The notes under the pieces are model-generated. The model did not search any database, was not told the DNA's origin, and was given only the letters and a program-made list of their open reading frames with translations. Source: Listeria rocourtiae FSL F6-920 (GTDB lineage: Bacteria; Bacillota; Bacilli; Lactobacillales; Listeriaceae). Taken from it: a stretch of 64,000 bases of DNA. Numbering within the stretch: position 1 is the first letter of the stretch; each line of letters starts with the position of its first letter. The position numbers and the translations under genes are program-made. The stretch is taken from contig NZ_AODK01000007.1 in assembly GCF_000525975.1 (NCBI RefSeq), positions 62,001-126,000 of the forward strand, written 5' to 3'. Below are positions 49,944 to 60,575 of the stretch, in pieces.

Positions 49944-51236
49944 TTATGGATACAATCTGTTCAGCAGTCTCGGGAATGGTATCGTTTCACGAACATGCTC
50001 GGTTCCTGAAATCCAAGCAACCGTTCTTTCCAAGCCTAAACCAAAACCAGAGTGTGGCACAGAACCATAGCGAGCTAAATCTAAATACCAGCTATAAGCT
50101 TCTAAATCTAAATCGAATTCTTTCATACGCGCCTCTAAAATCGCTAACTCGTGAATACGCTCTGATCCACCGATAATTTCTCCGTATCCTTCAGGTGCAA
50201 TCAAATCGGCACATAAAACGACTTCTCTATTGTTCGGATCTTCCGGCATATAAAATGGCTTGATGGCTTTCGGATAATGTGTAATGAAAACTGGTTTTTC
50301 AAAATTATCCGCAATAGCCGTTTCGTGCGGCGCCCCAAAATCATCGCCCCATTCGATATCTTCAAATCCTAATTTCTTAAGTAATGTAATTGCCTCTGTA
50401 TACGTAATACGTGGAAACGGCGCAACCATTTTTTCTAAATGAGAAATATCTCGGCCTAATCGCTCTAATTCTAGACGGCAATTCTTAAGCACTGCTGAAA
50501 CAAGAAATGCTACATAATCTTCTTGCACTTTCAAGCTATCCTCTAATTTGTAAAAAGCCATTTCAGGTTCAATCATCCAGAATTCAATTAAATGACGGCG
50601 TGTTTTTGATTTCTCAGCACGGAAAGTTGGCCCGAATGAAAATACTTTTCCAAATGCCATCGCTGCGGCTTCCATGTATAATTGACCACTTTGGGATAAG
50701 AAGGCATCCTCTTCGAAATATTTCGTATGGAATAACTCAGTTGTTCCTTCTGGTGCACTTCCTGTCAAAATTGGTGGATCAATTTTTAAGAATCCTTCCT
50801 TGTTAAAAAATTCATATGTCGCACGAATAATCTCATTACGAATTTTCATAATCGCATGCTGACGGTTAGAACGCAACCATAAGTGACGATGGTCCATCAA
50901 AAATTCCGTACCATGTTCTTTTGGTGTAATTGGGTAATCCACAGACTCACTAATTACTTCGATCCCCGTTACAGCCATTTCATAACCAAAAGGGGAGCGC
51001 GCATCTTCGTGAATCGTCCCAGTTATATAAAGACTCGTTTCCTGTGATATCCCTTTAGCTATATGAAAAAGCTCTTCACCGACCTCTTCTTTCACAACAA
51101 CACCTTGCATAAATCCGGTTCCGTCACGTAATTGCAAGAAAGCAATCTTACCACTAGAACGTTTGTTGCTGAGCCAACCTCCAATTTTCACTTCTTTATT
51201 CACATAATTTCCAGCTTGGTTAATCGTAATTTGCAT
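49944..51236 (-). CDS. asnS: Asparaginyl-tRNA synthetase
   Basis: Class IIb aminoacyl-tRNA synthetase. N-terminal OB fold ([20 protein letters not shown]), motif 2 [19 protein letters not shown], and motif 3 [13 protein letters not shown]. 430 residues. The aspB gene ends 11 bases upstream; both share a promoter further up. No T-box is seen in the short gap. Matches lmo1896. Confidence 0.97.
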   Translation of the reverse strand: MQITINQAGNYVNKEVKIGGWLSNKRSSGKIAFLQLRDGTGFMQGVVVKEEVGEELFHIAKGISQETSLYITGTIHEDARSPFGYEMAVTGIEVISESVDYPITPKEHGTEFLMDHRHLWLRSNRQHAIMKIRNEIIRATYEFFNKEGFLKIDPPILTGSAPEGTTELFHTKYFEEDAFLSQSGQLYMEAAAMAFGKVFSFGPTFRAEKSKTRRHLIEFWMIEPEMAFYKLEDSLKVQEDYVAFLVSAVLKNCRLELERLGRDISHLEKMVAPFPRITYTEAITLLKKLGFEDIEWGDDFGAPHETAIADNFEKPVFITHYPKAIKPFYMPEDPNNREVVLCADLIAPEGYGEIIGGSERIHELAILEARMKEFDLDLEAYSWYLDLARYGSVPHSGFGLGLERTVAWISGTEHVRETIPFPRLLNRLYP

Positions 51237-51247
51237 GTTTACACTCC

Positions 51248-52432
51248 CTAATTTTTCATAAAATCTTTCATTCGATCAAGCGCTTGTTCAAATAGTGATG
51301 GGTCTGTCGCATAAGAAATCCGAATGTAGTCTGGCATACCAAATCCTGATCCTGGCACAACCGCGACAAACGCATCATCTAACAAACTTTTTGAAAATGC
51401 ATCAACATCAGCAAAACCTTTCATACGCGCCGCTTCTGCTACATCAATAAAGAAGTAAAAAGCACCGCTCGGTTTCTTCGGTTTAAATCCAGGAATTGAC
51501 TCTAATACTGGATAAAAACGCTCCATTCGCTCTTCAAAAGCTTGGTACATACTTTCAGGTACCGTTTGATTGCCATTATAAGCTTCAGCTGCACCATACT
51601 GAGCATTCGCTGTTGGATTACTCGTCATATGATCTGCAAGTTTCCCCATACTCGCAATGATTGACTCAGTGGCAGCGGCATAGCCAATACGCCAGCCAGT
51701 CATCGCATAAGCCTTCGACACGCCATTGATCACGATAGTCAATTGATACAGCGCGTCGCTTAATGAAGCAATCGACACCAAATCCTTCTTATCACCATAA
51801 TATAACTTCTCATAAATCTCGTCAGAAACAACATAGATACCATGTTCCTCCGCTACTTTTCCAATCGCCATAAGTTCTGCTTTCGAGTATGTCATGCCTG
51901 TTGGATTATTAGGCGAATTAAGCACAATAGCTCTCGTTTTTGGCGTTACAGCCTTTTCGAAATCTTCTGCGGATATCTTGAAATCCGCATCAAAACCTGT
52001 CTCTACAAAAATTGGCACACCACCAGCAAGCTTGATTTGTTCTGGATAAGTTACCCAGTAAGGTACAGGCACTATAACCTCATCCCCAGGATTCAGAATG
52101 GCTTGAAAAGCACAATAAAGCACATGTTTTGCACCGGTTCCAACAAAAATTTGATTCGGCTTATATGCTAGTCCCTGATCTTGTTGTAACTTTCCAATAA
52201 TAGCCTGCTTTAATTCTGGTATTCCCGATGTTGCCGTATATTTCGTAAACCCTTTGTTCATCGAATCTACAGCAGCATCAATAATGTTTTGCGGTGTATT
52301 GAAGTCTGGCTCCCCAGCTCCCAGACCGATCACATCAATACCAGCTTGCTTCATTTCTCTTGCTTTCGCTGTAATCGCAAGTGTTGGCGACGCAGCAATT
52401 TCTTGGACACGTTTCGATAGCGGTAGGTCCAT
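51248..52432 (-). CDS. Aspartate aminotransferase (class I PLP enzyme)
   Basis: Transfers the amino group between aspartate and 2-oxoglutarate. [16 protein letters not shown] contains the PLP lysine ([15 protein letters not shown]), [12 protein letters not shown] and SDEIYEKL are cofactor blocks, RISYAT binds the substrate carboxylate. 394 residues. Adjacent to asnS, supplying aspartate-derived asparagine. Matches lmo1897; Bacillus aspB has the same neighbour. Confidence 0.93.
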   Translation of the reverse strand: MDLPLSKRVQEIAASPTLAITAKAREMKQAGIDVIGLGAGEPDFNTPQNIIDAAVDSMNKGFTKYTATSGIPELKQAIIGKLQQDQGLAYKPNQIFVGTGAKHVLYCAFQAILNPGDEVIVPVPYWVTYPEQIKLAGGVPIFVETGFDADFKISAEDFEKAVTPKTRAIVLNSPNNPTGMTYSKAELMAIGKVAEEHGIYVVSDEIYEKLYYGDKKDLVSIASLSDALYQLTIVINGVSKAYAMTGWRIGYAAATESIIASMGKLADHMTSNPTANAQYGAAEAYNGNQTVPESMYQAFEERMERFYPVLESIPGFKPKKPSGAFYFFIDVAEAARMKGFADVDAFSKSLLDDAFVAVVPGSGFGMPDYIRISYATDPSLFEQALDRMKDFMKN

Positions 52433-52461
52433 GCACGTTCCCTCCTAAATTCTAAAAAGTT

Positions 52462-52968
52462 TTATAAATTCTCAATTGCTCGGTACCAATCTCCGGTTTC
52501 AAAATCTACATCAAAATAATTCAAATTATTATCTTTATCTAAATAGGAAATCTCCCAAATTGGTACCCCTTTATCCATACCGAGTGTCACATTTAAAATC
52601 TTAACTGGACTCTTCTCCTGCTTCACCTTAGCGATTGCCTCATCTTTCGAAATACCATCTTTTGCATATTTAACAACCACAGTTCCCTTCTTACTCTTTG
52701 GAACCCAAACAATAATGTTTTTATTTTTACTGTTCTTCCCAGTCAGCACATAGTACACACCATTTGCACCATTATATAAGTAAAAATCCTCTTGTTCTTT
52801 CAAATCTACTTTGCCTTCAATTCGTGCAAGTGCTTCCTTTTCATCTGCGCGAACTGGTTTTTGCGCGCTGTAGAAAAAGATGAAAAATCCTGCTGTCACC
52901 ACAGCAATTGCAGCAATACTAATCCAAATCCACTTCCAGTAACTTTTTTGATTACTTTTTCGCAACAT
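52462..52968 (-). CDS. YpmB family membrane-anchored protein (DUF5590)
   Basis: Single N-terminal helix (about residues 13-33) and an extracellular region with a PepSY-like repeat (SKDEAIAKVKQEKSPVKILNVTLGMDKGVPIWEISY). ATG 52968 (MLRKSNQ) chosen over 52980 because GAGAG sits just before it. About 168 residues. Function unknown. Matches lmo1898, upstream of aspB-asnS as in Bacillus. Confidence 0.85.
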   Translation of the reverse strand: MLRKSNQKSYWKWIWISIAAIAVVTAGFFIFFYSAQKPVRADEKEALARIEGKVDLKEQEDFYLYNGANGVYYVLTGKNSKNKNIIVWVPKSKKGTVVVKYAKDGISKDEAIAKVKQEKSPVKILNVTLGMDKGVPIWEISYLDKDNNLNYFDVDFETGDWYRAIENL

Positions 52969-53066
52969 ATCTACTCTCATTTCTATTAGCTTTACGCTGT
53001 TGTCGCCTATTTCTAGCCTAGATTCATTATAGCAATACCTTCACGATATTTGAAGCGAAAAAACAG

Positions 53067-55846
53067 TTATTCAAAAAATTTCTTCACTTCCTCCAATAAT
53101 TCTAACTCCCTCCCTTTTATAATTGGAACCTCTGGAATCGAATGCAAGAACGTTTTTCCAAAAGCAGTCGTATCTACTCTATTATCAAAAACAAAAACAA
53201 TCCCACGATCAGTCTCTCTGCGAATCAGTCTTCCGAACCCTTGCTTGAAACGAAGCACGGCCTCTGGTAAAGAATATGTCTGGAATGCATTTAAGCCCAT
53301 TTTTTTGCGTAAAGCAATCTGAGCTTTCGTATATGAATCTTCAAGTGGTGCAAATGGCAAACGAACGATGACTAAACACGATAAATCATCTCCTGGAATG
53401 TCTACTCCCTCCCAAAAACTCATCGTTCCTAGTAGGATAGCCTTATCAAAAGCAAGGAATTGTTTCGTTAAGCGTGCAGGGCTTCCAGACGATACCCCTT
53501 GAGCTAAAATGCGGTATTCTGCAATAGACGCATCCTGACTCATTTTCCGATATGTTTTTTGAAGCATCTCGTGAGCTGTAAAGAGTACTAACATACGGCC
53601 TGATGTTTCTCTTGCAATAGCGCTAAGATACAAAGCTAGCCTACTTGTATACTCCTCCACAGGCGTTCCTTTTACAGGCAACATGTCAGAAGGAATAAGT
53701 ATCCGCGCATTTTCTTTATAGCAAAATGGTGATTTTATTTGCTCCGTGGCAATGCCCTCATCAAGCCCTAGTTCCTTTCTAATATAAGCGAAAGAATCAT
53801 CTACCGTCAATGTAGCAGATGTCAAAACAACCGACTTTTTAGCATCAAAAAAAGTCCTTCTGTAGCGTATGATTCACCTGCACAATATTAGCTCTAAGTC
53901 GCACACTACCAAGTGCCTTATTCCGATCAGACTCAATATAAAGCATCATTGCCTCTTCCTTTTCATAAAGCATGCGAGATAATTGATTTTCAGCACGTTT
54001 CCAGTCTAGTACAAACGAATAAACCTCTTCTAGGAACACTGACTCCCCTTCACTAAATTTGTCCGCCTCACGTTTCCCATAAGCCAAAACATCATCAAGT
54101 GTCGAGCTAACTTCTTTCATAAGCAGTAATACTTTCTCGCCAGCAAAAAAACAACGCTGTATCCAATTTTTCATCGATTACATTCTCGACCAATAGTAAC
54201 TCTGTCGTATTTTTATTCGCCTTTAGTAACTTCTGTGCTAACAGTAAAAACAGTTCCTCTAATGCTTCTTCCAATTTTAATACCGCAATCTCAATATCAA
54301 AAAGTTGGTGTTTTTCCGGAAACATCATTTCTAAGCGTTTTAATATGGCTTCTTTCCCAAGCGTACCTAAACGATTCATGAAAAATTTCATTCGTCGATA
54401 AGAAAAGACAAAACTCTGTTGCGCCCTCGCTGCATCCGTGAAATGATGTGCCTCATCAATAATTGCATACTCATAATCTGGTAGCCATTTCCCACCACCA
54501 AAATGATCCTGTAAGAGTAATGCGTGATTCACGATAATTAAGTCCGCCGCTTTTGCTTGTTTCTGATTGAATAAGTAAAAATCATATGGCAACCAAGGAT
54601 CTTTTTGTGGGGATAAAAACCAACCGGTATGCTTCATTCGATTCCAAAAAAGTTGCCCACCACTAGATAAATTTACCTCACCAATATCCCCCGTTGTTGT
54701 CTCTGTCAACCAAACAAGCAATTGCATCTTCGTTAACACAACATCATATGTCTTATCCACCTCAGACAGTAACTGTTCAAATTTAAATAGGTTGATATAG
54801 TGATCTCTTCCTTTTAACACGACAGCCTTTACATCAAAATGAGTCAATGCAGTAAGTAGTGGGATATCTTTATGAAATATTTGGGATTGTAAAAGATTCG
54901 TATATGTACTAATCACAATTGGAATTTGATGCTCTTTCGCAAAATAAATTGCTGGTAAAGAATATCCTAGCGTTTTGCCAATCCCCGTTCCTGCTTCAAT
55001 AAGCACGTTAGCTTCATTTCTCCAAGATGCCATAATTGTATCCATCATCAAAAATTGGCCTGCTCGAGGTGTTAATGTTTCATTTACCGCTTGAAAAAGT
55101 GCTATTTTTTCCTCCTCTGACTTAGGGTAGTACATATTATCAGCTCGACTATATTGCGCTTCTTGTATGCTTTTTTGCCGAATCACAATCCCTCTATATT
55201 CTGTCCATTTTGCATCTAGCGCTGCCAATTCACGCTCTTTACGCATCTCTATTTCAAAGAGTAGTTCCGCAAGATAACCGGTCAAATGCTGCGATAACGT
55301 TGTCAACTTACGAATAGTCGCTAATGGTAATGTCTCTAACTTCTCCAAAAATAGTAATAAGAGCTCCGCCGTAACACGCGCATCACTGTCAGCTCGGTGT
55401 GGGGCATCGTGGCTAAATCCGAATTCATCCGCTAAGTCTTGAAGTTTAAAACTATCAACAGTTGGATACATAATTCGCGCTAATTCCACTGTGTCTAAAA
55501 GCTTCATTTTTAATGGTGCTTCACCAGCTTCACGCATCTCCTTTTGAAGAAATGTCCAATCAAAACTCACATTGTGGGCAACAAAAATGCCACCATCAAT
55601 CAATGCATGGATAATGGAAGACACATCTTCAAAAAGAGGCGCATCTTTCACATCTTTATCTGATATTCCTGTCAGTTCTTTAATAAAAGGAGGAATCCGC
55701 TTTTCTGGATTTAAAAACGTGGAAAACTGGTCTATAATTTCGCCTTTCTCAACAATACAAGCCGAAAATTGAATAATCTTATCTGCCTTATTCGCCTGAT
55801 TCCCAGTAGTCTCCAAATCTACAACAATGTATCTTTTATTTTTCAT
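53067..55846 (-). CDS. dinG: DinG-type helicase with N-terminal 3'-5' exonuclease domain (two frame shifts)
   Basis: DNA repair protein: DEDDh exonuclease (VDLETTGNQ, HNVSFDWTFL, HRADSDARVT) at residues 1-180 and an XPD-like helicase with Walker A GTGIGKTLGYSLP and DEAHHF box. The frame breaks twice, at A7 runs 54145-54151 and 53847-53853; with six bases in each it reads TALFFAGEKVLLLM and QKDFFDAKKSVVLTSATLT. About 925 residues. Downstream of panD, apparently a separate unit with its own GGGGGGA site. Matches lmo1899. Confidence 0.92.
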
Positions 55847-55900
55847 GCTTATCCCCCCTCTTCCTGACTAGGCAACCAGTATCAAGCCTAGTATCATCAA

Positions 55901-56284
55901 TCACAATACCATTTGTGCTTTTTCCTCTGGTAATGTCTTTACAATTTCGTTGTCCTCATTTAAAACTACAATCTTAGGCTGATGACTCGCTACTTCTTCT
56001 TCTGAAAAAATACCATACGCCATAATAATAACTGTATCCCCCACCTGAGTCATCCTAGCAGCTGCACCGTTCAAACAAATAATACCACTATTTCGTTCAC
56101 CTGGTATAATATACGTCTCCAAACGTGCACCATTATTATTGTTTACAATCTGTACCTTCTCATTCGGTAACATATCTACAGCCTCCAGAATGGCCTCATC
56201 AATCGTGATACTCCCAACGTAGTTCAGGTTGGCTTCCGTCACTGTGGCTCGGTGAATCTTACCGTGCATCATCGACCGCATCAT
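55901..56284 (-). CDS. panD: Aspartate 1-decarboxylase
   Basis: Makes beta-alanine from aspartate for pantothenate. Self-cleaves at Gly-Ser in [11 protein letters not shown] (about residues 20-28) to form the pyruvoyl cofactor. Start at ATG 56284 with AGGAGG eight bases upstream gives 127 residues, the normal length. Last gene of panB-panC-panD. Matches lmo1900. Confidence 0.96.
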   Translation of the reverse strand: MMRSMMHGKIHRATVTEANLNYVGSITIDEAILEAVDMLPNEKVQIVNNNNGARLETYIIPGERNSGIICLNGAAARMTQVGDTVIIMAYGIFSEEEVASHQPKIVVLNEDNEIVKTLPEEKAQMVL

Positions 56285-56285
56285 A

Positions 56286-57134
56286 TCAGACACCTCCTAT
56301 TATTTCATTATCAATAAGTCTGGCTTTGGAATATTGAACACAAATGGCTATTACTATTGGCTTTTCCCAATCTTCAATAGCTTCAAACGATGGATACTGA
56401 TACATATCCAAATAAACAATCTTTTTGTGCGATCTATTCCGATTAATAATAGTTCTGATATTCGCCAAAATACCTGCCTGATCGCGCAATTCTACAACCT
56501 CATTTCGAGCCTTTAAAAGCGCTTCGTGAATAGTCGATGCCTCTTTACGCTCTTGCTCCGTCAAATAAACATTACGCGAACTTTTAGCCAGTCCATCTTC
56601 TTCTCTAACAGTTGGAATGATTCGAATAACTAGTGGGAAAAAATAATCGGCCACAAAACCTTGAACAACAGCAACTTGTTGCGCATCCTTCTGTCCAAAA
56701 TATGCACTATCTGGTTGCACAAGATGAAAAAATTTCGCTAAAACCGTTAAGACACCGTCAAAATGTCCTTCACGAAGCGCACCATCTAATACAGAAACCC
56801 TTCTCTTCGCGTGAATTGTCGCTGTTAACCTATCAGGATACATCATTTCTACAGATGGTAAAAACAAAATATCAATACCGTGTTCCTCTGCAAAACTTTT
56901 ATCTCGCATCTCATCACGCGGATAACTTTCAAAATCTTCCGTTGGTCCAAATTGTGTTGGGTTGACAAAAATACTCATGACAACCACATCATTTTCCTCA
57001 TTAGCAGCTTTAGCCAGAGCTAAATGCCCTTCATGCAAATAACCCATTGTTGGTACAAAACCAATCGTTCGGCCATTCTTTTTGTGCAAAGCAATTGCCA
57101 ATTTTAGTGTTTCTATGTCGCGTATGATTTTCAT
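56286..57134 (-). CDS. panC: Pantothenate synthetase
   Basis: Joins pantoate and beta-alanine with [19 protein letters not shown] carries the HIGH-like motif (HEGH), FVNPTQFGP and KSSRNVYL (the KMSKS-like loop) are in place. 282 residues from ATG 57134, which overlaps the end of panB (TGAGATG). Stop lies one base from the panD start. Matches lmo1901. Confidence 0.96.
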   Translation of the reverse strand: MKIIRDIETLKLAIALHKKNGRTIGFVPTMGYLHEGHLALAKAANEENDVVVMSIFVNPTQFGPTEDFESYPRDEMRDKSFAEEHGIDILFLPSVEMMYPDRLTATIHAKRRVSVLDGALREGHFDGVLTVLAKFFHLVQPDSAYFGQKDAQQVAVVQGFVADYFFPLVIRIIPTVREEDGLAKSSRNVYLTEQERKEASTIHEALLKARNEVVELRDQAGILANIRTIINRNRSHKKIVYLDMYQYPSFEAIEDWEKPIVIAICVQYSKARLIDNEIIGGV

Positions 57135-57135
57135 C

Positions 57136-57969
57136 TCATTCGCCCCCATATAAACCTTTTAATGTCTCTTCGCTCATCGTGAATGTATGCTCCAATGCAG
57201 GAAAAACGCCAGATTTAACGTCACGAACGTAGCTTGAAAGTGCATCATGAATGACACTATCCACATCATCATAGGTCTTTACAAATTTAGCTACTCGATT
57301 TGTACCATATTGAATAATATCATGATACACAAGTACTTGACCGTCCACACTTGCGCCTGCACCAATACCAATCGTTGGAATTGAAATGGTTTTGGCTACT
57401 TCTTTTGCCAGCTGTCTTGGAATGGCCTCTAGCACAAGTGCGATAGCTCCAGCATCCTCGGCCTCTTTCGCCTGCTTTAGCAAGTCTTGTGCTGCTTCTT
57501 TTGATTTCGCTTGTACTTTATAACTTCCCGTCAATCCAACTGTTTGTGGTGTCAAACCCAGATGAGCAACAACAGCAACTCCTCCCGCACTCAGATACGA
57601 AATTTTCGCGAATACATCGCCTGCGCCTTCTAATTTAAGCGCATTGGCTCCTGTTTCTTGAATGATTTGACGAGCATTCCTAATTGTTTCTTCTACCGAA
57701 CCGTGGTAACTCAAGAAAGGCATATCCGTAACAATAAATGTATTTGGTGCACCACGCCGAACAGCTTTCGTGTGATGAATCATGTCAGCAACCGTTACAG
57801 GTATAGTGGAGTCGTACCCCAAAACAACCATTCCTAGAGAGTCTCCCACAAGAATCATATCAACCTTTGCTCTTTCAGCATTCTTTGCAGAAGGATAATC
57901 GTAAGCTGTTACCATCGTTATCCTTTCTTGTTCCTTTTTCATCTGCACAAAATCAACAGGTTTTTTCAT
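57136..57969 (-). CDS. panB: 3-methyl-2-oxobutanoate hydroxymethyltransferase
   Basis: First step of pantoate synthesis. [28 protein letters not shown] holds the magnesium ligands, KLEGAGD the substrate lysine-glutamate, [21 protein letters not shown] the family end block. ATG 57969 behind AAAGGAG; 277 residues. First gene of the pantothenate operon. Matches lmo1902. Confidence 0.96.
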   Translation of the reverse strand: MKKPVDFVQMKKEQERITMVTAYDYPSAKNAERAKVDMILVGDSLGMVVLGYDSTIPVTVADMIHHTKAVRRGAPNTFIVTDMPFLSYHGSVEETIRNARQIIQETGANALKLEGAGDVFAKISYLSAGGVAVVAHLGLTPQTVGLTGSYKVQAKSKEAAQDLLKQAKEAEDAGAIALVLEAIPRQLAKEVAKTISIPTIGIGAGASVDGQVLVYHDIIQYGTNRVAKFVKTYDDVDSVIHDALSSYVRDVKSGVFPALEHTFTMSEETLKGLYGGE

Positions 57970-58142
57970 TTCAATCGACTCCTTTTGTCTCTGTCCATAA
58001 TGGATCAAAGCAAAATATTTGTAATCAAAGAAAGCATGTACCGTTCTCATTCAGATACAGCCAATAGTTGCTTTCCTCCTTGCTATAGTATCATATTTCA
58101 AGCTGTTTCGAAAGTTCTTAAACTGACTACTATAAAGAAAAG

Positions 58143-58445
58143 AGGAGCTGAGACATAACCCAAATAAATCGGCGACAAGCGCTCGCATTCAGGGGATTTG
58201 GCGGACTTCCGGTTCTGCTACGCAATACTTGCTACGCTTAACTTCTTGCATGGTCGAGGAAAGTCCCCTCTTCCTGCTTTCAGTCATCACATACACGAGT
58301 ATGCTCCGCTTCCGGCTTCCACCAAATCCCCTGAATACAAACGCTTTCGCTCGATTTGTGTCAAGCAAGACTTACATCCTACCCTCAAAAAGGGAATCCT
58401 GATATCTTGCTTATTTTTGTGTAGAAATGAGTTTTGTCCCGCCCT
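58143..58445. repeat. Dispersed inverted-repeat intergenic element, copy 4 (longest)
   Basis: Left arm GAGACATAACCCAAATAAAT then CGGCGACAAGCGCTCGCATT; right part ACGCTTTCGCTCGATTTGTG and GATATCTTGCTTATTTTTGT, ending GTTTTGTCCCG. The inner arms ATTCAGGGGATTTGG and CCAAATCCCCTGAAT are a perfect 15-bp inverted repeat around a 110-base loop. With 57970-58142, which holds the panB leader, this 490-bp gap has no gene. Confidence 0.84.
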
Positions 58446-58456
58446 TTTCTCGTTCT

Positions 58457-58879
58457 CTATCTACCGTATTTTTCAAACCACGATTTCAAAGCTACCTTAT
58501 CGTCATTACCATCGTAACGTGCAATTTCTTTGCCATTTTCTAGGTAGAAAATAACCGGAACTGTTTTCACCTTCATATCTTGTAAAAATACTTTTGTCTT
58601 ATCCTCTTCTTTTTCTCGCGCAGCATCTGTGTCAAAGTAAGCTAAACGCATATCCTTATCCTTCAAAACACTATCTAAAGTAGGTTGAAAAGCTTGACAA
58701 TCCGGGCAAGTTGGTCTGCCAATATAAACAAAACCACTCTCTTTATTGTCCAGTTTTGCTTGAAATTCGGCTAAGGTTATCTTATCCAATTGTTTGCTGT
58801 CCTCTGTATTTTTACTCCCACACGCCGCCAGCAATAAAAAAATACCTACAACGCTTATTAATAATAATTTCTTCATCAT
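58457..58879 (-). CDS. Thioredoxin-like lipoprotein
   Basis: Surface lipoprotein with a thioredoxin fold. Lipobox LAAC at residues 17-20; active site CPDC (RPTCPDCQAF) and the cis-proline TVPVI. 140 residues. Could act in disulphide exchange or oxidative repair outside the membrane; partner unknown. Follows the GNAT gene by 19 bases. Matches lmo1903. Confidence 0.87.
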   Translation of the reverse strand: MMKKLLLISVVGIFLLLAACGSKNTEDSKQLDKITLAEFQAKLDNKESGFVYIGRPTCPDCQAFQPTLDSVLKDKDMRLAYFDTDAAREKEEDKTKVFLQDMKVKTVPVIFYLENGKEIARYDGNDDKVALKSWFEKYGR

Positions 58880-58897
58880 TGCTTAAATCTCCTCTTC

Positions 58898-59416
58898 TTA
58901 GATTGGTAGAATCAAATGAATATCTAATGGTTCTAATTCAAATAAATACATATCTGGTGGATTTGCTAATTCTGCACCTAAACGCAAGTAAAAATCTACC
59001 GTATTTCGAACAGGTGTTGCAGAAATATATAACTCTTTTGCGCCAAGTTCTTTAGCCTCCTGCGAAATAATATCGATAAGCCTTCTACCAAGACCCTGTC
59101 TCCGGTAATCATGGCTAACATATAACATATCCAGTTTCATTGTTTTACTATCAATTAAGTAACTTTCTAACGATACTAATCCTACTAGCACATTTTCCTC
59201 GTAAGCCCCAATAATGATGCCATCTCGGTCAAAAAGGGATTGCAATCGTTGTTCATAGATGGTCAATTCACTTTCCAGCCAACCACTAATGTCGTAATAC
59301 TCCTTCACTAATTGTAGCGCTTGATTCTTAATGTAGTACACTTCTTCCACCAGTTCTTTGCGATCAATCGTCCTTAACTGAGATAACTCCTCACGAACCA
59401 ACCATTTAAACTCCAT
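58898..59416 (-). CDS. GNAT family N-acetyltransferase
   Basis: Acetyl-CoA-dependent acetyltransferase, 172 residues. Motif A is visible as DMLYVSHDYRRQGLGRRLIDII (acetyl-CoA loop RRQGLG), followed by ISATPVRNTVDFYLRLGAEL. AAAGGAG lies nine bases before the ATG. Substrate unknown. I do not recall it between lmo1903 and birA in L. monocytogenes, so it may be lineage-specific. Confidence 0.85.
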   Translation of the reverse strand: MEFKWLVREELSQLRTIDRKELVEEVYYIKNQALQLVKEYYDISGWLESELTIYEQRLQSLFDRDGIIIGAYEENVLVGLVSLESYLIDSKTMKLDMLYVSHDYRRQGLGRRLIDIISQEAKELGAKELYISATPVRNTVDFYLRLGAELANPPDMYLFELEPLDIHLILPI

Positions 59417-59600
59417 TCGCCAGCTCTCCTTTTACGCTATTTTTTCTTAGTATAACTGAGTACTTGTCAAAAGAAAAAATGCTAAAAAAGGAATTTAACT
59501 CGACTCTTACTAGCAATCGGTTGGTTCTATCGCCTGAGTCTCATTTTTTGAGGTCTTCCGTGTTTTTTGACACTCCATTACCAATCAAAAAAGGAATTTA

Positions 59601-60575
59601 CTAACCTAGCAAAATATCTGCTGAATAAATCTCATGTTCTTCCCCCACGGCATCTTGAACAATCAGCACACCCGCGTCTGATATTCCTTTGACAGTCCCC
59701 CGAATTTCACCTTTTAATGTCTTCGCTACAATCTTTTCACTAAAAGGAATGGCTCGTGCTTCCCATAACAGCTTGATTGGCGCAAAACCTTGATCTAAGA
59801 ACAACTTATAGAATTTCTCTAATTGAACAACGATTTCGCCATAAAGTGCTCCCCTAGAAACTGGATGCCCGACTAGAATAGCTAGAGAAGTTGCTTTATC
59901 GCGTAATTCTTCGGGGAAGAGGGCTTGATTGACATTAATTCCTGTCCCGATGATAACTGCGTTTACTTGCTCTGCTTCTGCTTGCATTTCTGTTAAAACG
60001 CCACATACTTTACGCTTATTAATATAAATATCGTTTGGCCATTTAATCTGTGGTTCTAATCCTGTGATATTCTCAATTGCCTCTGCAACAGCTAGCGATG
60101 CAATAAACGTGAACTGAGGGACTTGTTGCATTGGGATTTCAGGCTTTAGAATCGTACTCATCCAAATCCCGGTTCCTTTTTGTGAATTCCAAGGTCTTGC
60201 TAGCCGGCCTTTACCAGCAGTTTGTTGATCGGCAATGACGACCGTCCCATCCACTGCACCTTCACCAACTAGTTGATGGGCGATGACTTGTGTAGATGTC
60301 ACTTCTGGATAAAAAGCCACTTGCTGACCAATAAATTCAGTTTTAGCGCGAAAATAAAGCATATCCTCTGTAAAAATTTCCGCAGCCGGTTTAATAGCAT
60401 AGCCACTTCCACGCTTTGCCTCAATATCAAAGCCAGCTTTTTTTAATTCTTCTATCTGCTTCCATACAGCTGTTCGGCTACAATTCAGTGCGTCTGCAAT
60501 CTCTTGCCCTGAAACTAGTCCGCCGTCAGCTACTCGAAACACATCTAATAGTTTACGTCGATTCGTCGATAACAT
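59601..60575 (-). CDS. birA: Bifunctional biotin-protein ligase / biotin operon repressor
   Basis: Attaches biotin to carboxylases and represses biotin genes. N-terminal winged helix (SGQEIADALNCSRTAVWKQIEEL, residues about 18-40), ligase core with GKGRLARPWNSQKGTGIWMS (biotin loop) and KWPNDIYI, and a C-terminal SH3-like domain. 324 residues. Overlaps the end of cca by 23 bases. Matches lmo1904. Confidence 0.95.
   Translation of the reverse strand: MLSTNRRKLLDVFRVADGGLVSGQEIADALNCSRTAVWKQIEELKKAGFDIEAKRGSGYAIKPAAEIFTEDMLYFRAKTEFIGQQVAFYPEVTSTQVIAHQLVGEGAVDGTVVIADQQTAGKGRLARPWNSQKGTGIWMSTILKPEIPMQQVPQFTFIASLAVAEAIENITGLEPQIKWPNDIYINKRKVCGVLTEMQAEAEQVNAVIIGTGINVNQALFPEELRDKATSLAILVGHPVSRGALYGEIVVQLEKFYKLFLDQGFAPIKLLWEARAIPFSEKIVAKTLKGEIRGTVKGISDAGVLIVQDAVGEEHEIYSADILLG

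Noticed and set aside
51237-51247. T-box leader for asnS
   Set aside because: Only 11 bases separate aspB and asnS and no specifier stem or AGGGTGG-type box is seen upstream of either.
58250-58275. GAGGAAAGTCC inside repeat copy 4, like the RNase P core motif
   Set aside because: The rest of the RNase P fold is absent and the true rnpB is at 42417-42815; a chance match.
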